This document shows positions 30,145-39,705 of a stretch of DNA of 64,000 nucleotides, one piece after another. Positions within the stretch are counted from its first letter, which is position 1, and each line of letters opens with the position of its first letter. The notes under the pieces are model-generated. The model searched no databases, was not told the DNA's origin, and was given only the letters and a program-made list of their open reading frames with translations. A program made the translations under genes and the position numbers. The stretch is from Streptomyces thinghirensis (GTDB taxonomy: Bacteria > Actinomycetota > Actinomycetia > Streptomycetales > Streptomycetaceae). The stretch spans positions 43,546 to 107,545 of the forward strand of contig JAKFGP010000042.1 of assembly GCA_021502835.1 (NCBI GenBank), read 5' to 3'.

Positions 30145-31102
30145 TTACGGAAGTTCGACCACCTGGGCGCACCAGGTCAGCCCGGCGCCGAAGCCCAGGA
30201 GCAGCGCCTTGTCGCCGGGCCGTACGGTGGCCGAGGCGAGCAGCGACTCCAGAGCCAGCGGGATGGACGCCGAACTGGTGTTGCCGTCGGTGACGATGCT
30301 GCGGGCGATCGCCACGTGCGCGGGCGGGCGCAGTCGGCGCATCGCGTCGATCAGCCGCCCCATTGCACTGGTGCGGCATGACGCCGATGTCGTCCCAAGT
30401 GAGCCCGGCCGCGTCAAGTGCGTCCCGGGCCACTTGCGGCATGTGCGAACCGAACCAGCGGACCACCCGGGTGCCGTCCATGTGCATGTACGGTCGGGCA
30501 GCGCCAGGTTTAGGGCGGGGCGCTGGTCATCAGGGCTCACCGGGGCCGTGGGTGCCCGCCACCGCCGGTCCGATCCCGCCGTGCTCGGCGGCGCTGACCA
30601 CCGCGGCCCCGGCGGCATCGCCGAAGACCATGACGGTCCCGCAGTCGTCGGGGTCGGTGATGTCGCTCAGCCGCTCGGCGGCGACGACCAGGACCTGCCG
30701 CGCCTGCTGTGCGGCGATGAGTCCGGAGGCCAGGGTCAGCCCGTAACTGAAACCGGCGCAACCGCCGTTGACATCGAACCCGCCGGCCCGGCCGGCGCCG
30801 ATGCGGTGGGTGAGACTGGCGGCCCGGCACGATGCCTGGCCGACGCTGCTGGCGGAGGAGAACAGGACACAGTCCAGGTCCTCGGCGAGCACTCCCGCGT
30901 GGGCCAGGGCCTTGTCCGCCGCCTGCGCGGCCATCCCGACGAAGGTGTCGTCGGGGTCGGCCTTCAGCCTGGTCCGGATCCCGGTGATCTGCTCGATATA
31001 GCCGTCCTCGTGACCGAACCTGGTGTCGAGTTCGACGCTGGTGAGCAGGCCACCGGGGCGGTAGACGCCGATGCCGGTCAGCCGTCCCGCGCCCCGGGCC
31101 AT
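30145..31102 (-). CDS. Beta-ketoacyl-ACP synthase III (FabH-like)
   Basis: This thiolase-fold condensing enzyme would start fatty-acid synthesis with an acyl-CoA. The catalytic Cys is in DVNGGCAGFSYGL, His in MPHQCN (usually PHQAN) and Asn in TDGNTSSASIPLALE; VMVFGDAAGAAVV and a C-terminal LLLGFGAGLTWCAQVVELP are typical. Indels occur near 30530, 30490 and 30365. The ATG at 31102 overlaps the preceding ACP stop, and the next gene downstream is E1-alpha. Together these suggest that the E1/E2 product is the KAS III starter. Confidence 0.92.
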
Positions 31103-31374
31103 CAGCGGGCTCCGTCCGCCGCGGCGACGGCTACCTGGCCGTTCACGTAGTCGAGGGTCCGCCGGACGGTGCGCAGGTCGTGCACCGCCTCGTCCGGGAT
31201 GGGAACGCCGTAGCGCTCCTGGATCCGCTCGGCCAGTTCGATGACGGCCATCGAGTCGAACCCCAACGATGTGAAGGGCGCGTCGGCCGACTGCTCCGAG
31301 AGCGCCCGGGCCGCTTCGGCGCCGGCGATCTCGGCCACCATCGCCGCAAGGTCTTCCAGGGTGAAAGGGGACAT
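31102..31374 (-). CDS. Acyl carrier protein (second)
   Basis: This ~90-residue ACP has the phosphopantetheine serine in FTSLGFDSMAVIELAERI (DSM). I chose the ATG at 31374 (MSPFTLEDLAAMV) because the upstream extension is low-complexity. It overlaps the KAS III start (TGATG). The sequence looks more like polyketide/NRPS-associated carrier proteins than the housekeeping AcpP. It could be the starter-loading ACP or the carrier recognised by the adjacent thioester reductase. Confidence 0.92.
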   Translation of the reverse strand: MSPFTLEDLAAMVAEIAGAEAARALSEQSADAPFTSLGFDSMAVIELAERIQERYGVPIPDEAVHDLRTVRRTLDYVNGQVAVAAADGAR

Positions 31375-31440
31375 GCGGAAACCCAGCTGATGAGATGCGG
31401 GGGGTGACGGGAGGGACGGGAGGAGAGGACCGCGCATGGG

Positions 31441-32567
31441 TCACTGAGCGGGCAGCATGGCGTCGCGGCCCAGGAAGGCGAGCATCCTGCGGAAGTAGTC
31501 GGAGTCGAGCACGGGCGGGGCGCGGTGCGCGGACGCCGCGGGGCCGGCTGTCCTGCCCCGGGGGCGGGATCATCTGCCGGAGGGTCTCGCCGGCCAGCCG
31601 CATGGTGCTGCGGGGGACCTCGTCTCCCAGGTCGCGGAGCCGCTCCAGCCAGGTGTCGAACGGAACGAGCGGAAGGTCGACACCCGCGTCCGCGAAGCCC
31701 TGGAAGTACGACCGGAAGGGCAGCGGTTCGGGATCGATCACGTGGAACACCTGTCCTCGGGCACGTCGGCTCAGGGACAGGTCGACGATGGCGCGGCTGG
31801 TGAAGTCGACCGTGCCCACCGGCAGGAGACCGGGGTGGTCGGGGGGCGCAGCCGGCGCGGATGCTCGCCGTCGTCAGGGTGGACGAACCAGTCCGACTCC
31901 CCCCACCAGGCCGGTGCGCGAGTCCGCCAGGATCACACCGGGCCGGTGCACCATCGTGGGCGATCCGCGGTCCGCGGCCTGCGCGACCAACTGCTCGGCG
32001 ACCCATTTGGTGGCGCAGTAACCGGAGACACCGGTCCCGGCCTCTCGGGCCGCCGGGACCACCCCCATCGTCGAAATGTAATGCACGGGAATTCGACGGG
32101 TCCGGGTCGCCAGTCTCCAGGATTTCCCGGGTTCCCGACACATTGCAACCGCGCAGGATCGGGTAACTCGCCAGAAGATTGACCCAAGCACCGCAGTGGT
32201 AAATGACGTCGATGCCGCGCGAGAGGCCCGAGAACTCCTCGTCGGTCAAGCCGAACCGCGGCTTCGCCAGGCTGCCGGGCACGACGTCGACCCGGGACAT
32301 GTGGTGCACCGGCACATCCCGGGCGCGTAACTGACCCGCGAGCCGCTCCCGGGCCTGAGCGACCGAATCCGCCCTCACCAGGCAGTGGATTCGAGCGTCG
32401 GTCGCCTCCAGCAGGTCGGCGAGCAGGAAACCGCCGAGGAATCCCGTGGCGCCCGTCAACAGAATTCTCTCGGGCGGCCCTTCGGGAACATCCGGCAGAG
32501 ACGACGCATCGATTTCCGCCGGAAGTCGCAAATCGTCGGTGATCGGGGAAACTGACCATACCAACAC
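31441..32567 (-). CDS. Stand-alone thioester reductase (NAD(P)-dependent)
   Basis: This extended-SDR enzyme is of the NRPS/PKS terminal-reductase or male-sterility type. The NAD(P)-binding loop is LLTGATGFLGGFLLADLL; IDVIYHCGAWVNLLASYP, VHYISTMGVVP and the catalytic YCATKW (Tyr-x-x-x-Lys) are visible. The C-terminal part reads VDFTSRAIVDLSL, DPEPLPFRSYFQGF and ends SDYFRRMLAFLGRDAML. Indels occur near 32090, 31885, 31815 and 31555. It would reduce an acyl-ACP thioester to aldehyde or alcohol. It is the first gene of block A. Confidence 0.88.
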
Positions 32568-32920
32568 CGCATTTCAGCACAGGCGAGATTCGGTCCTGCC
32601 CTGAACACTCCCCGCACCTCACGAGGTTTACTACAGAAATCCTCCACCAGTGGGAGCACAGGGCGCATCCTCTGGCCGTCACCCGCGCCCGCACCGCCAC
32701 AACGGGTGTAGGGCTCATTCATTCGAACAGGCCACGGCTCCGAACCGACAGCCGAAACGTACGCCCGGAGCGCGTTACCGGCATCGCGCGCCGTCGGTTG
32801 CACGCCAACGCGCTTACACAGACGAGGCGTTGTGAAACGGGGGCGGGGGCGGAGGCGGCCCGAGCGTAAAGACAGATGAGACGGACACAGCCAATAAGTC
32901 GCGGGGCAAGGGGTTGAGCC
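32568..32920. promoter_or_regulatory. Divergent promoter region between blocks A and B
   Basis: This 353-bp spacer separates the thioester-reductase operon (minus) from the HD/flavoenzyme operon (plus). It is less GC-rich than its flanks around 32560-32650 and 32740-32900. I find no open frame with a recognisable product and no clear SARP-type heptamer repeats. Both operons must be initiated here, but exact promoter elements could not be assigned. Confidence 0.6.
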
Positions 32921-33585
32921 ATGGCCGCAGGGCCTGAGATGCCGGAGGTCCCCGATCCCGGTGGGAACGGGGCGAGTTCACACTCCGATCCACCGAAGGT
33001 GTTGCCCGAGGCATGGCAGCCTCTGCTCGGCCGCCCGGCCCTCGCCGGAGCTGCTCGGGCACCCTCGCGGGCGCCGCGCTGAAGGAGATGTGCCGGCTCC
33101 TGCCACCCCACGTCGCCGTGCACTCTCTGCGGACGTTCCTGCTGGCCGACGCCTGTGCGCGGACCCACGGGACCGCCTACGACCGGGTCGGCCTGCTGGC
33201 CGCGCCGCGGCGTTCCACGACGCCGGGCTGGTAGGGCGCACTCCGCTCGGTCGCGGCGGATTCCCGTGCCGCTCCGCCCAGTTGCTCGACCACTTCCTGG
33301 CCCGGCACCAGGGTGGGCACGGTGCGGCGCATCGACCCTCACGCGCGTGCGGTGCGCGAGCACATGCGGCCGTTCCCCGCTCGCGACGCCGGACCCGAGG
33401 CGCGGCTGCTGCACTTCGGCGTGTGGCTGGACGTCACCAGGCGCGGTGAGCGGCAGGTGCCCGGTGACCGCCGCTTGTTGGCCGAACTGGCGCCCACCCC
33501 CCGGTTCGCCGTGTCCTTCTCCGCCCGGGTGGTGGCCTGCGGGCTGCGCCGGGTGCTGCCGGGCTCCCGGGTCACCCACCGGTGA
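32921..33585 (+). CDS. HD-domain protein
   Basis: This ~220-residue HD-superfamily protein has VHSLRTFLLADACARTHG and AAAFHDAGL, giving the His and His-Asp metal ligands, followed by GGFPCRSAQLLDHFLARH and a C-terminal helical region. The pattern resembles cyanamide-hydratase-like HD proteins rather than cNMP phosphodiesterases. Indels near 33055, 33210, 33310 break the frame; the N-terminal 40 residues are acidic/Pro-rich and weakly supported. It is the first gene of block B; its role in the pathway is unknown. Confidence 0.7.
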
Positions 33586-33633
33586 CCAGGGAGCCCGGCG
33601 ACTCGCCCTTCCGTCGCGAAAGGAACCGCAGAC

Positions 33634-35392
33634 ATGCAAGAAGACCAGCGTGTTTTCGATGTCGCCATCGTCGGAGGCGGCATCGGCGGGACGATGCTGG
33701 GGGCCGTACTCGCACGTCACGGCGTGCGCGTGCTGCTGCTCGAAGGCAGCGGCCACCCCCGGTTCGCCATCGGAGAGTCCACCGTCCCCGAGACCACGTT
33801 CGGCCTCCGGGTCCTGGCCCGCCGCTACGACGTCCCCGAGCTCGAGCACCTGGCGACCAACGCGGCACTGCGCCGCCACGTGTCGTCGAACAGCGGGGTC
33901 AAGCGGAACTTCAGCTTCATCTACCACCGGGAAGGTGAGCCCACCCGGGCCGACGAGTGCACCCAGTACCCCACCTGGGGACCCCCGCTCGGTCCCGACT
34001 CGCACTACTTCCGGCAGGACGTGGACGCGTACATGTTCCACGTCGCCGTGTCCTACGGCGTGACCGCTTACACCCACACCATGGTCGACGACGTGAAGTT
34101 CGAGGAGGACGGCGCGACTCTCGTCACCCGGGACCGGGGCACCTTCCGGGCCTCGTACGTGGTCGACGCCGGCGGCATGCGGGCGGTCCTGCCCGAGCGC
34201 CTCGGGCTGCGGCAGGAACCGCCCTACCGCACGAGGTCGCGCACGATCTTCACGCACATGGTGGACGTGCGCCCCTTCGACGCCGTGGCGCCTTCGCGTG
34301 AACAGCACGGCATGCCCAGCCCGTTCAGCCAGGGGAACGCTCCACCACATGTTCCCGGGCGGATGGTTCTGGGTCATCCCGTTCGACAACCAGTCGACCA
34401 GCACGAACCGGTTGTGCAGTGTCGGCATCAACCTCGATCTCGACCAGCACCCCCGCCCGGAGGACATCTCGGCGGAGGAGGAGTTCTGGCAGTACGTGCG
34501 CCGGTTCCCCAGTGTGGCCCGCCAGTTCGAGCGAGCGCGGGCGGTCCGGCCGCACGTGTCCACCGACCGCACCCAGTTCGCCTCGCAGAAGGTGGTCGGC
34601 GACCGGTGGTGTCTGCTGCCGCACGCCAGTGACTTCATCGACCCGCTCTTCTCCAGCGGTCTCGCCGTCACCGTGATGGCACTGAACGCGCTGAGCCACC
34701 GGCTGATCGACGCGGTGCGGCAGGACGACTTCGACACCTCCGGTTCGCGTACCTGGACCACTGGACCAAGCGCATGTTCCGGTTCTACGACGACCTGGTG
34801 TCCTGCAGCTACATCGCGTTCGACGACTTCGACCTGTGGAACGCCTGGAATCGTGTGGGACCATCACCACGCTGTACGGCACGAACGCCCAGAACCAGGT
34901 CGCCGTGACGTTCGAGAAGACGCACGACCCGGCCTGCTTCGACATGCTGGAGCAGCCGCCGTGCCGAGGTCTCCAGGGGATGGACAACCCCTGGGTGGAG
35001 CGGATGTTCGACCAGTCGCGGGACGCCGTACTCGCCTACCGTGCGGGCGAGTTCACGAAGAAGCAGGCGATCGCACGCATCTACGAGCTGCTGGGCGAGA
35101 GCGGACTGGTCCCGGCGGTGTGGGGCACCCTGGACCCCGACAACCGGTGCCCCTCCGGGGGTGTTCACCCTCTGGCCGCTGATGAAGATCCTGCTGTGGG
35201 GCAAGTACCGCTCACCGCGGCACGTCCGGGGCTCCTACTTCACCGGCGGGGCGCGGCTGGTGGAGGCAGGAGGCGGTCCAGGCGTACACCACCGAGCTGC
35301 GCGCCGGCAGCTCCCAAGTGCACCAGACCGTACGGGACATGTGGCTCAACTGGAACCGCGACTGGGCGCGGCGGCCCGCTCCTCGGAAATGA
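33634..35392 (+). CDS. Flavin-dependent halogenase-fold oxidoreductase
   Basis: This is a ~585-residue FAD enzyme of the tryptophan-halogenase superfamily. The dinucleotide fold is VAIVGGGIGGTMLGAVLARH, then RFAIGESTVPET, and the family motif WxWxIP reads GGWFWVIPFDN. DFIDPLFSSGLAVTVMALNA resembles the second FAD motif, and the C-terminus keeps aromatic-rich FDDFDLWNAWNRVW. Indels lie near 34340, 34745, 34850, 35155 and 35265. Members include halogenases of acyl/alkyl substrates and non-halogenating oxygenases; the substrate here is unknown. AAGGA precedes the ATG. Confidence 0.85.
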
Positions 35393-35482
35393 GCACGGAA
35401 AAACATTCCTGCCGACTGGCGGAGGTGCATATTCCGGTTTGCCGCTCCAGGGCCTCGGGTAGGAAAACCACATGGCCGACAA

Positions 35483-36070
35483 ATGGAAAGTCGGCCGCGG
35501 TTCTCCCTGCTCAATCCGAGAGACAACGGGCTGCAATCCACGATGGTGCGACATTCCACCTGCCAATCGCCCGCTGAATGCTCCTGGGAAGAAATCTTCC
35601 AGCATCAGGACCGCCTCATGCGGCTGGTTCGGCGAAGACTACCGAGTTTTCAGGACGCCGAGGACTGCGTTCAGGAAACCATGGCCCGGGCAGCCGCCCA
35701 CGCCGCGTTGGACAGGAATCGACTCGGTGCCTTTCTGACGTCCGTGGCGCTTCGCCTCTGCATCGACTTCTACCGTGACATGGAGCGTCGCAGCAGACTC
35801 CTCCAGCGTGCGGCACTCGCGGAAACCCCGGGCACGACGGAGGAGGACGTCTGCGACGAGGACTTCGGCAGATGGCTTCTGGGCCAGGTACAACACCTGC
35901 GGGGGCGGGAGCAGGAGGTCATACTCGCCCGCGCCAAGGGTAGTTTCCACTGCGGAATTCGCCCGCATACACAACATCTCCGTCAAGGCGGCCGAAGCCG
36001 CCTTCACCAGGGAGCCGCGCACGATTGAAGAACGTCTGCGCGGAAAGCCTTGGAAGGCTGCGCCCGATAA
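35483..36070 (+). CDS. ECF-type sigma factor
   Basis: This is a small sigma-70-family protein. Region 2 reads EIFQHQDRLMRLVRRRLPSF and DAEDCVQETMARAAAH, then LTSVALRLCIDFYRDMERR; region 4 reads LRGREQEVILARAKG and, after an indel near 35940, FARIHNISVKAAEAAFTRAR. The start is ATG 35483 or the later ATG 35543. The stop is probably TAA 36068-36070 after a further indel. It sits inside block B, after the halogenase-fold gene, and is the likeliest pathway-specific activator. No anti-sigma gene is apparent. Confidence 0.85.
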
Positions 36071-36122
36071 CACCCGCAAACCGCACCTCTCCCATCGCAG
36101 AGAAACGAAAGGGACCACACTC

Positions 36123-36850
36123 ATGGGCAATAGCAAGAACGTCCAAGACATCTCAAGGATTTGGTCGGTGATATGACCGACAGCTGGAAGGAAGGCTTTC
36201 GACGACCTCCTGAACCGAGACGATGACTCAGGATCGTCGCGCGGCTCCGACAACGCCGTCCAGCACGCTGGCCGGGCTGCCCCCGGAACGCCCTCGCCGC
36301 ACTGGCCGGGGCCGTCAACCCGGCGACCGCGCTCGCGGGTGTCACCAACCCGCTGGCCGCCCTCGGCGGGATCGGCGTGGCCGGCAACCCGCTCGCCGCC
36401 CCTCGCCTCGGGGCCGCGGGCCGCTGGGGGAACATCGCAGGCGCAGCGCAGAACCCCTGGCCGCGCTCACCGGTGCGCGGGCGGCGGCACACCCGCTCGC
36501 GGCCGCGCTGGGCGGGGCGGGCAAACCTGGCCGCGCTGGGCGGGGCGGCGCAATCCGCTCACCGCGGTCGGCGGTGCGGCCGGCGCGCTCGGCGGGCTCG
36601 GTCAGCTGGCCGGAGGCCTCGGACACGCGGCGAGCGGGGCGGGCGACCTGATGGCGCTCCCCGCCCAGCTCACCCAGCTGCTCCAGGTGCTGCCCAAGCT
36701 CCTCGAGGCGGTCCAGGGCCTGCAGAACCTGACCAACCTGCCGGCCCAGGCCGGTCAGCAGGGGGCTGGCGGCCCTGCAGGGCCTGACCGGTCAGCAGGG
36801 GACGGGGCGGAAAGCCGTCCCAGGGCGGACAGTCCTCGACCTCGGGCTGA
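36123..36850 (+). CDS. Ala/Gly/Leu/Asn-Pro repeat protein, unknown function
   Basis: This ~235-residue protein is reconstructed across five or so indels. A polar N-terminus (MGNSKNVQDISKDLVGDMTD, SWKE, then acidic NRDDDSGSS) is followed by hydrophobic low-complexity sequence with recurring NPLAALGG / NPLTAVGG / AHPLAAALGG units, then a leucine-zipper-like helix (LPAQLTQLLQVLPKLLEAVQ) and a Gln/Gly tail (AQAGQQG..., TGQQGTGRKA). GAAAGGGA lies upstream of the ATG at 36123. I recognise no family. The shape suggests an amphipathic or surface-coating, phasin-like or self-assembling protein, but that is speculation. Confidence 0.65.
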
Positions 36851-36944
36851 CCGGCCGTGTCCCTACCGTCCCGTCCGGCCGTCGCCGTGGTGCACGCCGA
36901 CCGCCGTTCCGTACCAGGGCCCCGATCTGGAGGAGGATCACACG

Positions 36945-38538
36945 ATGACTGTCTGTCGTCGGCGATCGGCTGCGTCTCGGTGGTCAAGGTCCTGGGCAGG
37001 CCTCGTGGCCGCGACGAGGTGGGACAGGCGGCCCGGCTGCGGAAGGCGTGACGAGGCCGGGACACGCGGTCCCCGGCGGAGGGCCTCGTCGGCTCCGCCG
37101 GGTCCCGGCGCCGAGGCCACCGCCGGGGCGGAGCAGCGCCGTGCCAAGGCGGTACGGCAGGCCCTGGAGAGCCTGGGTCCCTTCTATGTGAAACTCGGCC
37201 AGGTCCTCTCCACCCGGCCCGACATGGTCCCCCAGTCCATCCGGGACGAACTGCAGAACCTGCACGACGAGGTCGACGTCCAGCCGTTCTCGGAGTTCGA
37301 GCCGGTACTGGCCCGGGACCTCGGTCCGAACTGGAAGCTGCGCTTCGACGACATCGAGACCGTCGCCCCGCTGGGAGCGGCGTCCCTCGCCCAGGTCTAC
37401 CGCGTGACGCTGCCCGGCGGGCGCGCGGCCGTGGTGAAGATCCAGCGACCCGGCATCCGCGAGGGCGTACTCGCGGACATGGCCCTGATGCGCCGGGCGT
37501 CGAAGATCGTGGCCCGCGTCGCTCCCCGGTTCAACGAGGTCATCGACATCGAGGCGATGCTCGGCTCGGTCTTCGACGCCATGGAGCCGGAGCTGGACTT
37601 CACCGGCGAGGCCCGCAACATGGACGAGGCCCGCGGGCAGGTCCGGTCGTTCCGTTCGCTGGAGGTGCCCCGGGTCCTGCACGCCAGCCCCCGGGTCCTG
37701 GTCCAGTCGCTGGCCGACGGGAAGTCGGTGCGGCACGTCGACCGCGCCCACTTCACGGACGACGAGCGCGTGGAGATCGGCAAGGACCTGCTGCGGTTCA
37801 TGTACCACGGGTACTTCGTCCATCGCTTCTTCCACGCCGACCCGCACGCCGGCAACGTCTTCGCCGCTCCCGGCGGTCCCGCGACTGCTGATCGACTGGG
37901 GCATGGTCGGCCGCGCCTGGACCGCAGGACCAGTCTTCAGCTGCTGCCGCTGTTCATGACCTTGGCGCAGAACGACGGGGGCCGGGCTGGCGCAGCACTG
38001 GGCGGAGATGGGCCGGCTGACGCCGTGGGCCAACATGCCCGCGTTCGCCGCCGACATGGCCGCGTTCGTGCCCACGGTCTCCCATCTCTCGCTGGAGGAC
38101 ATGAACTTCGGCGTCGCGCTCACCACTGTGCTGGCCAAGGCGACCAAACGCGGAATCGGTTCGCCGCCGGCCGTCTCGCTGCTGGGCAAGTCCTTTGCGA
38201 ACCTCGACGGTTCGGTGCGGTGCCTGGCTCCCGAGATCACGCTGCCCGACGTGTTCCAGGCGGAGGTGCCGAAGATCCTCTTCGCACTGGGCCGCGAGTT
38301 CCTCGGCCGCAACCAGTTCGCCCGGAACTCCATGGAGCTTCTGCTGGCCGCCGTCACCGGTCCGGAACAGGTCCGGGGCGTCCTCTCCGACGTGGCCAAC
38401 CGTCAGTTCGCACTGAACATCCACGAGCCGCGCACCCCCGCCGCGATGGGCGGCCAGCGGCCCCACCCGCCCTCCGGAAGCCTGCTCGCGCTGTGGCGCC
38501 GCGCGGCCTTCCTGCTGGGCCGACGCCGCTCGGGATGA
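36945..38538 (+). CDS. UbiB/ABC1 atypical protein kinase-like ATPase
   Basis: This is an ABC1/UbiB-family protein. The N-terminal KxGQ signature is FYVKLGQVLSTRPDMVP; the family's Ala-rich nucleotide loop is VAPLGAASLAQVYRVTLPGG; catalytic-loop-like FFHADPHAGNVFAAPGG and the DFG-equivalent LIDWGMVGRL (after an indel at 37875) are present. The C-terminal ~180 residues are helical. Members support isoprenoid lipid or quinone pathways and are bona fide ATPases; a role in a secondary-metabolite cluster is unusual. GGAGGAGG precedes the ATG at 36945; the first 60 residues are frameshifted. Confidence 0.9.
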
Positions 38539-38581
38539 TCCGGGTCCGCACAGCCACCCCGCCCCACCCCAAGGAGATCCC

Positions 38582-39466
38582 ATGCCGGAATCCACACGTC
38601 GGCAGTCACCGTTCGCGCTGCCCGCCCCGACCCCGCACGGCATTTCCCGCGCGGCGCTCTGGACGGCCGCCGCACACGCGGCGGAGAACCTCCGGCCCGC
38701 GCCGATCGTCCGCGACCCGTGGGCCGCCGACTTCCTCCCACGCGGCCGGGTTCGACGGGGGCCCGCCCGGTGACGGACCGATGCAGCGCCTGCTGCCCGA
38801 CTATCGGGTGGTACGCACCCGCTTCTTCGACGACTACGCTCTCGCCGCCGGCCCAGTTCGGGCTGCCGCCAGGTGGTGCTGCTCGGCGCCGGGCTGGACA
38901 CCCGTGCCTTCCGGCTCGACTGGCCGACCGGGGTGCACGTCTTCGAGGTGGAGGACGCGGCCGTACTGGCCTTCAAAAAGTACGTACTGGACTGGAGCCG
39001 GCTCTCCTGCGGACGCCGCACCGTCGTCGAAGCCGACGGCACGGCATCCTGGAGCGAGGAACTCAGGGCGGCGGGATTCGATCCCGGCAGGCCCACCGCA
39101 TGGCTCTGCGAGGCACCCCGTACTTCCTCCGGCCCCCGGAGGTGGCGGCCGTCGTCGCCAACGATGACCGAACCTCCGCCCCCGGCAGCGCATGTTCGGC
39201 GCCGAGTGCGTGAACTCCGCGACCACGTCCTCCCCCGTTCGTCGCGCCCTTCATGGACGCCCTGTCGACGATCGGGACTGGCCTGGAACTGGCAGATTGC
39301 CGATCCGCAGCGCTGGTGGGCCGAGCACGGCTGGGACGCGGCGGCCGCCGACCTGTACACGCTGCCGTACGCGGTCGAGCGCCTCTCCCATATCTGCCGC
39401 TGATCGGCACGGCCGCCGCGGAGAGCGTCTTCCTCACCACCGCGAACGCTGCGCGGCACTTTCTGA
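38582..39466 (+). CDS. LCMT-like SAM-dependent (carboxyl) methyltransferase
   Basis: This belongs to the TIGR00027/PPM1-LCMT1 methyltransferase family. N-terminal HGISRAALWTAAAHAAEN; SAM motif I QVVLLGAGLDTRAFRLDWP with acidic VFEVE; later GTPYFLRPPEVAAVV and a C-terminal PQRWWAEHGWDAA. Indels lie near 38745, 38860, 39115, 39180, 39290 and 39395. The stop is probably TGA 39464-39466, directly before a strong terminator. Relatives methylate carboxylates, so formation of a methyl ester of the final product is plausible, as shown for Ady1 in azodyrecin biosynthesis. Confidence 0.85.
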
Positions 39467-39522
39467 CACGGCACCACGCGCAGGCCCCGGACGGTGCGTC
39501 GGGGCCTGCGCGTGGTGCCGTG
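39467..39522 (+). terminator. 22-bp perfect hairpin terminator
   Basis: Arms 39467-39488 and 39501-39522 are perfectly complementary over 22 bp with a 12-nt loop, starting one base after the proposed methyltransferase stop. It ends block B. Confidence 0.9.
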
Positions 39523-39523
39523 G

Positions 39524-39705
39524 CTAGGCCCTGTCGTCGAAATTCCCGTCGTCCGCCCGGAGGGCGTGGCCCGGCGGCGTCTGGTGCGTGCGATCTGCAA
39601 GGCGCCGGAGCGTCCTCGTGGCGGAGCCACGTGGGCGGTTCGGCAACGCGGCGAGCGTGCGTGCCAGGCGTCGCCGGGCGAGCGGGATTTGACGACAGGG
39701 CCTAG
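39524..39705. mobile_element. 182-bp MITE with CTAG-flanked terminal inverted repeats
   Basis: The termini CTAGGCCCTGTCGTC (39524-39538) and GACGACAGGGCCTAG (39691-39705) are perfect 15-bp inverted repeats, and similarity continues inward (AAATTCCCG versus CGGGATTT). There is no transposase gene inside. The outer CTAG could be a palindromic target duplication. The family looks like the non-autonomous elements with GGCCCTGTCGTC ends seen in streptomycetes. It sits exactly between a terminator and the WS/DGAT stop codon. Confidence 0.85.

Noticed and set aside
25317..32567. Tetronate, aryl-polyene or ladderane pathway
   Set aside because: No glyceryl-ACP (FkbH) or tetronate ring enzyme, no ketosynthase/chain-length-factor pair, and the block C enzymes are not part of those pathways.
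32719..34761. 680-residue open frame on the minus strand opposite the halogenase-fold gene
   Set aside because: Composition is that of a high-GC shadow frame (Arg/Gly/Ala/His-rich, no domain), and the plus strand carries a clear flavoenzyme.
36984..38399. 471-residue minus-strand frame opposite the UbiB gene
   Set aside because: No recognisable motif; the plus strand has intact ABC1 kinase motifs over the same span.
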